A stretch of DNA of 64,000 nt from contig JANUWF010001719.1 of the NCBI GenBank assembly GCA_026120185.1, positions 868,001 to 932,000 on the forward strand, in the 5' to 3' direction. This document shows, one piece after another, positions 11,779 through 24,679 of this stretch (its first letter is position 1; the number at the start of each line of letters is the position of its first letter). The notes below the pieces were generated by a model. It saw only the letters and a program-made list of their open reading frames with translations. It did no database searches and had not been told where the DNA came from. The stretch comes from Voacanga thouarsii. Its lineage: Eukaryota; Streptophyta; Magnoliopsida; Gentianales; Apocynaceae. A program made the position numbers and the translations under genes.

Positions 11779-14700
11779 TGTAACACCCCACTATAAAATA
11801 AATTGCCAAGGGTTGGGAATGTCGCCCCGTCTACAAAACAAAGGGTCTTTATAACGGAACAAAATAAAGATAATCCGGAATCTAGGTATAGATGACAAAC
11901 TTTAGGATAAATGAGGAAATAAAATTATATATCTAGAAAGTAAACATACTAGAACATCCGGTCCCTAAAAAAAATTTATTACAGGTTCTACAATTTTCAA
12001 GTAGCAAGCAACAGATAAAATAACTTCTTCAAAGCTGCAGTCACCATATGATCCTATAAAACATGATGGAAACACGTATGAGATTAGATTTCAGTAAGTC
12101 TTGTGTTGTTGTGCTACTGTATGGGTTTTCCTGAAAATCCATTTGATGATGCATGAACAAATTACTACTAATATATATGTGCATTCATAAGCCTTCATAA
12201 ATTTTCTTTCAAGAAAATAAATTTTTGGAAGGTTGTAATGTATAAACTTAACACTAAATAAAACAATGCAACTTCGGAATGAAATCATAATTTTCTAACT
12301 TACTATCAAAAATAACTTTGGGAATAAACATTAATCGCATATGGAGCTTTCATCAAATGTTTCTCAAGAAGTTCAACTTTTTAGACATCAATTCACAATC
12401 AGAAATATGATACATGCATTTCATACAACTTTCATAAACAATTCCTATAGAAATATGGTTCGCTCGCCAAACAACATATAGGTGTGGTTCGCTGATCACA
12501 GTGTAAGTGGTCAACCTACAGAGAGAATGCTTCTCATTCTTCTCTCTCACATTTGCCTCAGGCCCGAATGTCCCATGTCCGTCGTCAGAGTCTTCACAAC
12601 TCCGCTGCTAGCTAAGGACGGCTTTACACATATATTGTCGCCAAACACAGATAAGTCGAGTATCTAGATGTGGCCACCTACTAGATAGCTTCTTTAACTT
12701 CGCTTAAGCTAATATAGGTATAATGCTCCTTGAGTACTCAAAGATTCTCATGTCTCAACACAAAGTTGTTCTTCAAAAGCTTACTCAAACATTTACTATC
12801 AAAACATTATTCCCAATTTTCAAACATTTCTAAAATTCATATTCCGAAAAGTATTTATAAATTCAATATAAATCTCCCAATTTAAAATAATTCAAACATT
12901 TTACTCATGTAAAATGCTTGAAGGTAAGAATCATCATACCATGTGAGATCAAATATTTCTATATATGAAATCCATATAAATTTTCATGCTATAACTTTTG
13001 CAAATTTATGCATGAATAAATATTTCATGAATTATCATGAATTATTCTCATATATGCTCAATATTACAATATTTGATCATAGTAATAATTCAAGTGATCA
13101 TACCCATACCACTCCATAATTAAACTAATCATAAAGCATTTCACTTGATAAAATGATTTATACAATGTGTTAGTAAATGCTTCATTGCTCAAAAATAGGA
13201 ATTTTATCGAAAGTTTCATGCATATAAATAGAACTTAAGGAATTCCTATAAATATATAATTGTAGCAAAATCAATTTTCGTAAATGCAAGGACTTACCTC
13301 GAGTCCAAGCAAAAATAGGGCTAATCCAACTTAATTTTCTTGATTCCCAACGTAATTAACCTCCCAAGCTATCACACAAATAAAGATATTCATCAATTTC
13401 TAATCATAACATCAAGCTCAGTATAAACCTTCCAAAATAGTTGCATGTTATACCATATTAGGTTCTAAACTAGCTCTCTTTCTAACCCTCAACAATAAAT
13501 CACACATAATGAAGCTCATACAATATGACATGAGAATGTCATTATATTCAGTAAATTCACATAATCACATTGTTCATATAATAACTTAAAGTATTAGACT
13601 CATAGATAGATAACCAAAATAGTTTTCTATCATACAAAAGTCTAATACATAATCTTTATACATTAAGAACATATAGCATGAATATATGATATAATCAAGC
13701 TCAGACAAATACCCATAATTAGATAGTCAAATATCAATTAAAAGAAGATTTGAATGAGAACTAGTCATTTTAAGTAGTTTGCTAAATTTATAAGTATTAG
13801 CATACTATCATCAAACTATTTAACAAACCACATAGGAAATCTTTGATCATAAATCACTCGTTATATTAAAGTATCGTATAATTAAACTCAGCAAATTTAT
13901 ATAATCATATATTTAATTCATTCATCGAACCAATAGTTCATTAAAGAACTAACGATCATCATATAATCACTAAATATCCACTTAACATAATCAAATAGGC
14001 ATTAAAACACTGAATTGAACACATTAAAACCCTTGTATAATTATATAATACCTACTCAAGTTGTTATACATATATTCACATAAGTAAAACATTAATTTCC
14101 CTTATCTTGATCAAATCAACATTTTAGTTCAAATATAGCAACATAAGACTGATTTTAGTGTAATTAATTCAATAAGAAAATGAACTCCAAACGTGATGGA
14201 ATTTTTCAGATATAAACCATATTATATGAAAAATATATATGTCAAATTTCATTAAAAACGAAGTTGTATAGGTAGGTCAAATAATTACTCAAAATAAGTC
14301 ACATCGCTTCAGTAACATCCAAGAACCAGAACAACTACTCTATGTTAGAAATTCATATAAAATAGAATATAAGTCCAAACATGATAAAAAATTTTAGAAA
14401 TAAACCTCAACATATGAGAAATATATAGTTCAAATTTCATTAAAAATATAATTGTATAGGTAGGTCAAATAATTACTCAAAATAAGTTCATTTCAGTAAC
14501 ATCTGAGAACTAGAGCAACCATTTTATTTACGAAATTTATATAAAATAATTTATTGGGCCAAATGCAATGATTCCAATTGATAAATAACCTAAGATCGTG
14601 TAGTTTAGCAGATCTAAAATTCAGATTAAATGGAATTTGGAAAGAGTTTCAAATATGCATCAAACATTCCATGGAAAACAGAGTTTTGTGGTTCTGCAAC

Positions 14701-15908
14701 ACATAAACTTTGAAAATTTATATAAAATCAACCACAACTCCAAATTGAGTGATTCCAACGGCATAGTAATACTGAGATCAAGAAGAATCAAATAAAATCA
14801 TAAAACAACATGCCTATCTAGAAAAATATCCAGAATTAAATTAAATAAGCTACCGGATAAATATTTTCATATTACAAATTTAATCATAAAACCAACATAT
14901 AATCATCAAATCACCATCCAAATAATCCCAAACTTCTTCAATCACCCACATATTGTCATCTTAACACACAAACTCACCATCACAACATAGCAAACTCATC
15001 AAATCCCCAACTTCTTCACAAAATCATCTTCCACAATCAACCAATCTCAAGATTACATAAATCTACCCAAAATGTTCTTCAATGTAAAAGAAGAGTTTTT
15101 CAAGAGAAATAAAATGAAAGATCATACCTTCTTATAGAATACTTATAAGTACTCAAATAGCTACTTTAAAACACCTTGAACTAGAGCAATTTGACTTGTA
15201 TTGTAAAGTTTAAGTGAAGAAACTTGAAGAAAAATGAAGAGGAAGAAAGAGCGGTGGCAAGAGGGAGTTTGAGAGAAGAGAAAATCTGAAATTTTATGTG
15301 AAATTAGAGGGAAGTGGTTGGCTATCATGGAGAGAAGAGGAAAAATTATGATATTATACTGGGGTAATTTCCAACCCAAGGGTTGTGATGAGTTCACTTA
15401 AAAATACCCTAAGTTCAATGGTTAGGATTGAGGGTGTTTTGTTGGGTTCAAATGATCCATGGGTTTTGGATATGGGTTTTGGGTATGGGTTTTGGGTCAA
15501 ATGATGAAATTGGATTAAATAGTCAAAATTGAATTTGACATAAAATTTGACCAAGATTATTATCTTAGAAAACAAGGCCAAAACTCTAATTAAAAATAAA
15601 TTTGTTCAAGAGTGTGTTTTGCAAAAGAGAAAAATCATTATTATAATTTTATTAGAAATATGATACACAAATTAATTCGACTAATTTATCTACTTCTAAA
15701 TATGTATGTATATATATAATGCATAACTACATATGCATAAACTACTTCTCTCAAACTAAATTAATAATTAACTTAACATACACACTTTCCTTAGGAGAAT
15801 ACACAAAGAACACATAAGATAGCTACATATAATATATTTAATTTATAATACAAACTCAAATAGTTACATAATTTAGCTTTCAAACCCTCAAGTAAATGGG
15901 GTGTCACA
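11779..15908 (-). repeat. 3' LTR of gypsy element (4130 bp)
   Basis: It begins TGTAACACCCC and ends GGGGTGTCACA on the plus strand. It matches 19702-24149 along its whole length with scattered substitutions, many of them C/T or G/A as expected from methylated-cytosine decay. The left edge abuts the copia gag codon for Phe in RPKF. No gene is carried in it. Confidence 0.85.
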
Positions 15909-15920
15909 TCCTTCCCTACT
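15909..15920 (-). other. Polypurine tract
   Basis: Minus-strand AGTAGGGAAGGA lies directly before the TGTGACACCCC start of the 3' LTR. This is the expected plus-strand priming site of an LTR retrotransposon and agrees with the orientation given by the primer site. Confidence 0.75.
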
Positions 15921-15929
15921 TAAGAAAAT

Positions 15930-16740
15930 TTAGTCCTCGAAATTAAACTATATCGTATTTCATATCAGGTCATGGTACTTTCTTCTCATTTACTCCTCGG
16001 TCTCCCAGGTAACATCTCGAGCTCTATGAGGTTCCCACATCATCTTGACTATAGGGATTTTCTTGTTTCTCAATTCCTTCACACTTTGCCCCAATATCTT
16101 GATTATCGGCATCTCCACATACGACTGATTCAATTGCAGTTGTCACGGCTCATCGTTCAAAACATGCTCTAAATTTGGGTTATATTTCTTGAGTTGGGAT
16201 ATATGAAACACGTCGTAAATACATGTTAATCCGTCCAGAAGTTTCAACCTATATTCTACGGCTCCAATCCGAAATACTGGTTGAAGACATATCACGGAGT
16301 CACATACTTCTTGAATGTAAATTTAAGTTTACCTCTTTATTGAATGTCACATATTCGCCAAAATGAAATGGAAAGTCTTAATTGGTTGATCCATTACTTC
16401 TCAAAATACATCGACTCAATTATCACTTATCGGCAAGCATTCTTACTTCCTCTAAGGAATAGTTTAAAGTTGAAGTAGTCCAATAGGTCTCTAATGTTCA
16501 ACTTTCATTTTCATGGCAAATCAAACTTATTGACACATATTGTGAAATATCTTTCTTCTTACTAGGCCACCAAAAGTCTTCAATTCTTAATACATCTTCG
16601 TTTCTCTCGGATGAATAGTATATTGACTTTTTTGAAAGCTTGAAAAATCTTAGTTGTTCATCTGTGTGTTGATAATTTCTTTTCCTCAAATCAGGATCCA
16701 CACTTATATTCCTTAACTAAATCTTTCATTTTCCGAATTC
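15930..16740 (-). pseudogene. gypsy integrase and chromodomain-type tail remnants
   Basis: Minus-strand reading at 16701-16498 gives EDVLRIEDFWWPSKKKDISQ followed by YVSISLICHENES. This corresponds to the HHCC zinc-binding N-terminus of Ty3/gypsy integrase (compare '..YWWPGMKKDIA.YV..C..CQ'). Lower down (about 16290-15980), phrases such as EYRLKLLDGLTCIYDVFHIS, then QLKKYNPN and KKIPIVKMMWE can be read. These are the integrase C-terminal GPF/Y and chromodomain-like tail seen in Tekay/Del-type chromoviruses. The Asp-Asp-Glu catalytic core between these parts is largely deleted, so the enzyme is dead. Confidence 0.75.
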
Positions 16741-16799
16741 AGTTTTTAAAGATAAGACTTCCTGCACAGGCTTTACTTCTTGTTCTCTCAATCTTGCCA

Positions 16800-17090
16800 T
16801 CCTAACTCTTCATCGGCCCTGCCAGGATGAGAATTGATCAGATATCGATATTCTTCAAGGAATTCCATTCATCTTTTTTGTCTCAAGTTTAAAACTTCCC
16901 GAGTGAAGATATTTTTCAAACTTTCGTGATCAGTGAATACTTCATAATCGACTCCGTATAGGTAGTTTCTCCACTTTTTCAAAGCAAATACAATTACGGA
17001 CAAATCTAAGTCACGAGTAAGATAATTCACCTCATGAGTTCTCAGTTTTCATGAAGCGTAACAATTTACTCTTCCAAATTGCATCAAAAC
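16800..17090 (-). pseudogene. gypsy RNase H remnant
   Basis: Minus-strand translation gives YASRKLRTHEVNYLTRDLDL, VIVFALKKWRNYLYGVDYEV and FTDHESLKNIFTREVLNLRQ, then WMEFLEEYRY and a 'HPGRAD'-like motif. This is the standard Ty3/gypsy RNase H sequence order ('YASRQLK.HE.NY.THDLEL...FTDHKSLQYIF'). The catalytic Asp in 'FTDH' is present. Upstream RT could not be read. The domain would degrade the RNA strand during reverse transcription. Confidence 0.8.
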
Positions 17091-19687
17091 AGCTCATAAT
17101 CATTTCTTAGACACATTCGTAAAGAGAGTGTATGTTTTGCTTCTAAATTTTCTTCGTTAACTCTTCTTTATTTGGAACGCTTGTGCGATCACGGAAACGT
17201 GTTTCTCTACTACCATCTTTGCAATCTTGATTTCTTCTCCTTAAAAGCTTGCAATTCTTGATTATTCTATCAGGTGTCAATGATTTCTTGTTTCAACTTG
17301 ATGCTATACTCATCTTCCTTAAATGAGCTTTTGTTACTTCAAATTCAAATCTCTTTGGGTATGATCGACCTTCAAGCTTTTTGGTAATCCGTAAATAATT
17401 TATATTCTTCTTCTGTAAAAAAAATAACATCTCTATTTTTTCAAGGCAAATACAATCGTTTTTAAATTTAAATCTTAAGATGGATTATTACCTTCGTATA
17501 ACTTGACTTTTCCATGTGGTGGGAGTTTCATCTCATGCTCTTGCACACACAAGTATCAAGAATTGAGATATAAATTCAAGAAAAATAAAAAGATCAACGA
17601 GTAAGGAGAAATTTAATCACTGATAGGAGATTGATGGCAAACAAATCATTATCAACAAGAAGATGAAACGATTACTATGTTGGATTATCAAAGAATGTAT
17701 CGTAATTGATGGAAATCGAACATTTCTGTTGCGCAAAATGGGAAGATTCTTGAATACTCAAGCATTAATAAAAGAAGTGCATATATCGAAAATAATAGGT
17801 AACATTAAGTAAAAAATAAGTATAAGATGTTAAAAAAAAGAGAAAGTTTTAAGCAATAGAGAGAACTACAAGAACAAAAGGTGCAATTATTGTATAAATT
17901 GTGATATTTAGAATTTGAGAGATAAAAGTAGTTAGCAAGAGAAGGCACCAATTAAGATGTGCTAAATCAAATGAACGAAAAAGTTCAGAAAATTCACACC
18001 AAACGGCAGAGAAAATAATTGGTGAAGCTCGAAAAGTAGAGGTACATGCTAACATGTGCAAAATCGCAAGATTGAAGTAAATCATAAAATAGATGGATTA
18101 AGTCTGATGAGATAAGAAATACAAATTTAACATAATGATGTCATAGATGAGGTAGAACACAATGTAGATGTGTTTAATGAGGAGTAATTTTCTATCAAGG
18201 AATGAAGTAACTAAAATGGTCTTGACAACCCAGCCTTGGTAAAAAATTCATAACAACAACATAAGGTGAAAAAAAAGAGTTTACATGAAAAGTTAAGAAG
18301 AAAGAGGAAATAATTGGGATCGATTAAATCAAATGATCATTGAAGAAACCAACACCTCTTCCCTTCCTTATTTTGATGCATCCGCATAATAATGCATAAG
18401 GTCCTTCTTTTGATAGAGTAAGTCTAGTAAAAAATGATGTACATATCATGTATTCTTAACGAATAGTGGTTGTCACTCTCTAATATTAGAAAACTTTTAA
18501 TCTTCGTGAAGTTCTCGCATTGCGTCAGTTCTCAAATTTTTCCCTATTCCAAGTGAGCTCTTTAATAGACATTTGTGGCATTGAGTTCTTACATCCAATT
18601 AGTCGATTATAGTAGCAGAATAAGGTTTCCTCGTTGAAGCCAAAATGGTCTCAAGCAATTCTCCCTTGGATATGTGAAATCTCTGCGACTGAAGCTTCTC
18701 TTGTTCAACTTCCAAAACTTAATAATCCTTGTTCGCGTGTCTCTTCCTCTCGTAGTGATTATCAAATATTGATGTAGCTTTCACCGGAGTAGTCTTCACT
18801 CGCTTTCCTTGTAATTCCATTGTTGCCCTACCGATTTTTTAGTAGAAGAGTTCCACATCTCTGAGAATGTTCACGAAATCATGCCATCTAGGTCTTTCTT
18901 CTTCTGCTGCGATAGTACATAATGTAGACAGTACCTACTACCCACAACCATCACTTCTCTTAATAATACTTCCAAACAGTATTCTAATACTCCTTGTTGA
19001 GACATTTCTCAACCCCAATGATTCAAACCCCAAAATGGACGTGCAAATATGTCACATATTAAGTTCAAATAAATTTATGGCATGCTCCATCAAATAGCAA
19101 GACATATAGAGTAATTTCACATAATATACACCGCATGCTCTTGTAAGGACATTCCAAACAATGTCCCTATGGCATACATCACATGCATTTATAGAAGCAT
19201 TCCAAAGAATATTCCCTATTTTCACAAATCTCTAAAACATAACTGTCAAAATCCTAGATCCTAGCAAAATCAACATCTTTAAACTCGTACCCCAACGTCA
19301 TAAAAAAAATTCTATTTGCCAATTCAAAAGTAAAGTAATCAAAATCAAAAGTTTAGTTAAGGTATCAAGATCTTCCGTCTTACTATCACATCTAATCCTT
19401 TATGCTTAAGGAATCTCACATAAGCATACTTATCAAGTACTCCAAAATATCTACCCGCACTTATCAACATAGACTTTTCTTCATAACCTTTTCTATGTTA
19501 TCACCACAACAATATATAGGGATAAAATCATCCTCTCTATTAACTCATCAATACCCTTTAAGATTTCAAATTGTAATCATCAGAAGAAATCACACCTTGA
19601 TAACTATAATTATTCTTAAATTCTAATCTAAAATTAATTCAAAAACTAAGGTTTAATCCAAAATTTTAAGTTTTCATTCTATACATC
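17091..19687. other. Internal gypsy region without readable coding
   Basis: About 2.6 kb lies between the primer site and RNase H, where gag, protease and RT should be. I could not recognise any of them in any frame. The length is too short for a full gag-pol set, so a large deletion or replacement is likely. Confidence 0.4.
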
Positions 19688-19699
19688 GCTCTGATACTA
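19688..19699 (-). other. Primer binding site (tRNA-iMet type)
   Basis: Minus-strand TAGTATCAGAGC matches the plant initiator-tRNA-Met primer site TGGTATCAGAGC at 11 of 12 positions and starts two bases after the end of the 5' LTR. This spacing and match fix the element's orientation as minus. Confidence 0.8.
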
Positions 19700-19701
19700 A
19701 T

Positions 19702-22700
19702 TGTAACACTCCACTATAAAATAAACTGCCAAGGGTTGGGGATGTCGGCCCATCTACAAGACAAGGGGACTTTATAACGAAACAAAATAAAAATAATCCA
19801 GAATCTAGGTATAGGTGACAAACTCTAGGATAAATGAGGAAATAAAAATATATATCTAGAAAGTAAACATATTGGAACATCCGGTCCCCCAAAAAAAATT
19901 CATTACAAGTTCTAAAATTTTCAAGTAGTAAGCAATAAATAAAATTTCTTCAAAGCTGCAGTCACCACATGATCCTATAAAACAAGATGGAAAAGCATGA
20001 AAGTAAGATCCCAGTAAGTCCTGTGGTGTGTTACTGTATGGGTTTTCCTGAAAATCTATTTGGTGATGCATGAACAAATCACTACTGATATATGTGTACA
20101 TTTATAAGCCTTCATAAATTTTCTTTCAAGAAAATAAATTTTTGGGAGGCTGTAATTTATAAACTCAACACTAAATAGAACAATGTAACTTTGGAATAAA
20201 ATCATAATTTTCTAACTTACTGTCAAAAATAACTTTGAGAATAAACATTAATCGCATATGGAGCTTTCATCAAATGTTTCTCAAGAAGTTCAACTTTTTA
20301 GACATCAATTCATAATCAGAAATATGATGCATGCATCTCATGCAACTTTCATAAACAATTGCCATAGAAGTATGGTTCGCTTGCCATATAACATATAGGT
20401 GTGGTTCGCTGACCACAGTATAGGTGATCAACCTATAGAGAGAATGCTCCTCCTCATTCTCTCTCACATTTGCCTCAGGTCCGAATGTCCCATGTCCGTC
20501 GTCAGAGTCTTCACAACTCCGCTGCTAGTTAAGGACAGCTTTACACATATATTGTCGCCAAACACAGATAAATCGACTATCTAGAGGTAGCCACCAACTA
20601 GATAACTTCTTTAACATCACTTAAACTAGTATAGGTATAATGCCCTTTTGAGTACTCAAGGATTCCTATCAACACAAAGCTGTTCTTCAAAAGTTTGCTC
20701 AAACATTTACGATCTAAACATTATTCCCAATTTTCAAATAGTTCTAAAATTCACAATTTCGAAAAGTATTTATAAATTCAATATAAATTTCCCAATTTAA
20801 AATAATCCAAACATTTTACTCATGTAAAATGCTTGAAGGCAAGAATTATCATACCATGTGAGATCAAGTATTCATATATTTGAAATCTATATAAATTTTC
20901 ATGATATAACTTTTACAAATTTATGCAAGAATAAATATTTCATGAATTATCATGAATTCATGTAAAATGTTTGGAGGCAAGAATTATCATACCATGTGAG
21001 ATCAAGTATTCCTATATTTGAAATCTATATAAATTTTCATGATATAACTTTTACAAATTTATGCAAGAATAAATATTTCATGAATTATCATGAATTATTC
21101 TCATATATGCTCAATACCGCAATATTTGATCATAGTAATAATTTAAGTGATCATACCCATACCACTCTATAATTAAGCTAATCATAAAACATTTCACTTG
21201 ATAAAATGATTTATACAATGTGCTAGTAAATGCTTCATTGCTCAAAAATAAAAATTTTATTGAAAGTTTCATGCATATAAATAGAATTTAAGGAATTCCT
21301 ATAAATATGCAATTGTAGCAAAATCAATTTTTGTAAATGCAAAGACTTACCTCGAGTCCAAACAAAAATAAGGCTAATTCAATATAGTTTTCTTGATTCT
21401 CAACGTGATTAACCTCCTAAGCTATCACACAAATAAAGACATTCATCAATTTTTAATCATAACATCAAGCTTAGTATAAGCCTTCCAAAATAATTGCATC
21501 TTATACCATATTAGGTTCCAAACTAGCTCTCTCTCTCTAACCCCCAACAACAAATCACACATAAACTTAAAAAATGAAGCTCATACAATATGACATGAGA
21601 ATGTCATTATATTCAGCAAATTCACATAATCATATTGTTCCTATAATAACTTAAAATATTAGACTCATAAATTGATAACCAAAATAGTTTTTTATCATAC
21701 AAAAGTCTAATAAACAATCTTTATATATTAAGTACATATAGCATCAATATATGATATAATCAAGCTCAACAAATACCCATAATTAGGCAATCAAATATCA
21801 ATTAAAAGAAGATTTGAATGAGAACTAGTCATTTTAAGTAGTTTGCTAAATTTATAAGTATCAGCATACTATCATCAAACTATTTAACAAACCACATAGG
21901 AAATCTTTGATCATAAATCACCCGTTATATTAAAGTACCGTATAATTAAACTCAGCAAATTTATATAATCATATATTTAATTCATTCATTGAACTAATAG
22001 TTCATTAAAGAACTAACGATCATCACATAATCACCAAATATCCATTTAATATAATCATATAATCAAGTAAGCATTAAAACACTGAATTGAACACATTAAA
22101 ACCCTTGTATAATTATATAATACCTATTCAAGTTGTTATAAATATATTCATATAAGTAAAATATAAATTTCTCTTAACTTGATCAAATCAACATTTTAGT
22201 TCAAATATAGCAACATAAGGCTGAGTTTAGTATAATTAATTCAATAAGAAAACAAACTCCAAATGTGAAGAAATTTTTTAGATATAAACCATGTCATATA
22301 AGGAATATAAATTTCAAATTTTATTAAAAATAGAGTTGTATAGATAGGTCAAATAATTACTCAAAAGTAAGTCAATTACTTCAGTAACATCCTAGAGTCA
22401 GAGCAACCACTCTATTTTTGAAATTTATATAAAATAGAATATAAGTCCAAACATGATAAAATTTTTCTAAAATAAACCTTGATATATGGGGAATATATAG
22501 TTAAAATTTTATTACAAACGGAGTTATATAGGTAGGTCAAATAATTTTTCAAAATAAATCTATCGCTTCAGTAACATCTAAGAACCAGAGCAACAACTCT
22601 ACTTTCGAAATTCATATAAAATAGAATATAAGTAAAAAAATGATAAAATTTTTCCGAAATAAACCTTGATATAAGAAAAATATACAGTTCAAATTTCATT

Positions 22701-23920
22701 AAAAACAAGATTGTATAGGTAGGTCAAATAATTACTCAAAGTAAGTTCATCGCTTCAGTAATATCCAAGAACCAGAGCAACCATTTTATTTTTGAAATTC
22801 GTATAAAATAATTTATTAGGCCAAATTCAATAATTCCAATTGATAAATAACCCTAAGATCATGTAGTTTAACATATCCAAAATTCAGATTAAATTGAATT
22901 TGGAAAGAGTTTCAAATATGCATCAAACTTTTCATGGAGAACAGAGCTTCATGGTTCTGCAACACATAAACTTTGAAAATTTATATAAAACCAATCACAA
23001 CTCCAAATTGAGTGATTCCAAAGGGATAATAATTTTGAGATCAAGGAGAATCAAATTAAATCATAAAATAGCATGTTTATCTAGAAAATATTCAAAATTA
23101 AATCAAATAAGTTACAGAGAAACCCAGACTATAAATTTAATCATAAAACCAACATATAATCATCAAATCACCATCCAAATAATCCCAAACTTCTTCAATC
23201 ACCCACATATCATCATCACAACATAGCAAACTCATCAAATCCCCAATTCCTTTACAAAATCATCTTCCATAATCAACCAATCTCAAGATTACATAAATCT
23301 ACCCAAAATGTTCTTCAATATAAAGGAAGAGTTTTTCAAGAGAAAGAAAATGAAAAATCATACATTCTTATAGAATACTTGTAAATACTTCAAATAGCTA
23401 CTTTAAAGCACCTTGAACTGGAGCAATTTGATTTGTATTGTAAATTTTAAGTGAAGAAACTTGAAAAAAAAATGAAGAGGGAGAGAGAGTGGTTGCAAGA
23501 GGGAGTTTGAAAGAAGAGAAAATCTGAAATTTTATGTGAAATTAGAGAAAGGTGACTGGCTATCATGGACAGAAAAGGAAAAAATTATGATTTTATATTA
23601 GGACAGTTTCCAATCCAAGGGTTGTGATGAGTTCAATTAAAAATACCTTAAACTCAATAGCTAGGATTGAGGGTGCCTTATTGGGCTTAAATGATCCATG
23701 GGTTTTGGATGTAGGTTTTGGGTCAAATGATGAAATTAGGTTAAATAATCAAAATTGGATTTAACAGAAAATTTGATCAAGGTTATTAACTTAGAAAATA
23801 AGGCGAAAACTCTAATTAAAAATAAATTTGTTCAAGAGTATGTTTTGCAAAAGAGAAAAATCATTGTTATAATTTTATTGAAAATGTGATACACAAATTA
23901 ATTCAACTAATTTATCTACT

Positions 23921-23961
<41 letters not shown>

Positions 23962-24149
23962 GCACAATTACATACGCATAAACCACTTATCTCAAACCAA
24001 ATAAATAATTAACTTAACATACACACTTTCCTTAAGAGAATACACAATGAACACATGAGATAGCTACATATAATGTATTTAATTTATGATGCAAACTCAA
24101 ATAATCACATAATTTAGCTTCCAAACCCTCAATTAAATGGAGTGTTACA
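19702..24149 (-). repeat. 5' LTR of gypsy element (4448 bp)
   Basis: This is colinear with the block at 11779-15908. It begins (plus strand) TGTAACACTCC and ends GGAGTGTTACA. It is about 320 bp longer than its partner, mainly through a 138-bp tandem duplication (20820-21095) and an expanded AT microsatellite near 23925-23960. ORFs inside it have counterparts or disrupted counterparts in the other LTR but no protein resemblance. As the 5' LTR on the minus strand it would carry the element's promoter near its right-hand side. Confidence 0.85.
20820..21095. repeat. 138-bp tandem duplication in the gypsy 5' LTR
   Basis: The block beginning TCATGTAAAATGCTTGAAGG at 20820 is repeated from 20958 (TCATGTAAAATGTTTGGAGG) with only a few substitutions. 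The other LTR has a single copy near 12905-13045. The duplication therefore arose after insertion, or was lost from one LTR. Confidence 0.85.
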
Positions 24150-24154
24150 ATTTT

Positions 24155-24480
24155 AGCCAGTAAGAAGTTCAATTCTTCATCGTTCACCATTATTAAGTGT
24201 TGACAAGATCATAAGTGAGTTGGTGACTGAGGAGACTAAACTTAAGTCTCTACAAACTCCTAACTTACAGACACATTTTGTTCTTATTGTAATGCCAAGA
24301 ACTTAACATTTTCCAGGTTTAGCTACTTAAATGAATCATAAAGTGGTTGTTGATGAATGTAGTTTCTATCATAAAAAGGGACATTGGAAGAAAGAATGCC
24401 CAAAATTGAAAAATAATATGAATGTGTTGCTACTTAATCCATGTATTGGTATCTCATCTCAACAATTTTGAAGACCTCCA
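24155..24480 (+). pseudogene. copia gag C-terminal half with zinc knuckle relic
   Basis: This is the continuation of the gag frame after the gypsy insertion. It starts PVRSSILHRSPLLSVDKIIS and reaches ECSFYHKKGHWKKECPKL near 24356-24410. That is the CX2CX4HX4C knuckle of nucleocapsid, with the second Cys replaced by Tyr (TAT for TGT). The knuckle normally binds packaged RNA. Further stops occur after it. Confidence 0.7.
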
Positions 24481-24679
24481 AAGGCAGTTGATTTAAGAAA
24501 TATCAGCACTCTTAATTCATCTTTTCCTTATTTTGAAGCTCCAAGTAACACACAGAGTATAACACATAGAGAAATTCAGGTAATGGTGGCCCAACAAATT
24601 CAGCAACTTCTTGGTACTTCATTTGACTTGCAGTCTTCCACCTCTTCCCCAATGATGGCAACTTATACGGGTTTTGGTA

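Larger units (their letters stand above)
11779..24149 (-). mobile_element. Ty3/gypsy (chromovirus-like) retrotransposon with giant LTRs
   Basis: A 12,371-bp element lies inside the copia gag, flanked by ATTTG (11774-11778) and ATTTT (24150-24154), a 5-bp duplication with one change. Both ends read TGTAACAC...GTGT(T/C)ACA. Its orientation is minus: next to the right-hand LTR the minus strand carries a primer site, and next to the left-hand LTR it carries a polypurine tract. The internal region is only about 3.8 kb, shorter than either LTR. It keeps relics of RNase H, integrase and a chromodomain-type integrase tail. The two LTRs differ at 11 of the first 100 aligned bases, so the insertion is old. 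Gag, protease and most of RT are missing or unrecognisable. Confidence 0.85.

Noticed and set aside
12482..12667. ORF conserved at 12482-12667 and again at 20399-20584
   Set aside because: The two are the same position in the paired gypsy LTRs, so conservation reflects LTR duplication and not protein selection. No domain is visible.
15161..15581. Minus-strand ORFs of 75-78 codons
   Set aside because: They lie wholly inside a gypsy LTR, overlap each other in different frames and show no motif.
22894..23226. 110-codon ORF in the right gypsy LTR
   Set aside because: The corresponding stretch of the left LTR (about 14645-14990) is interrupted, and the translation is low-complexity.
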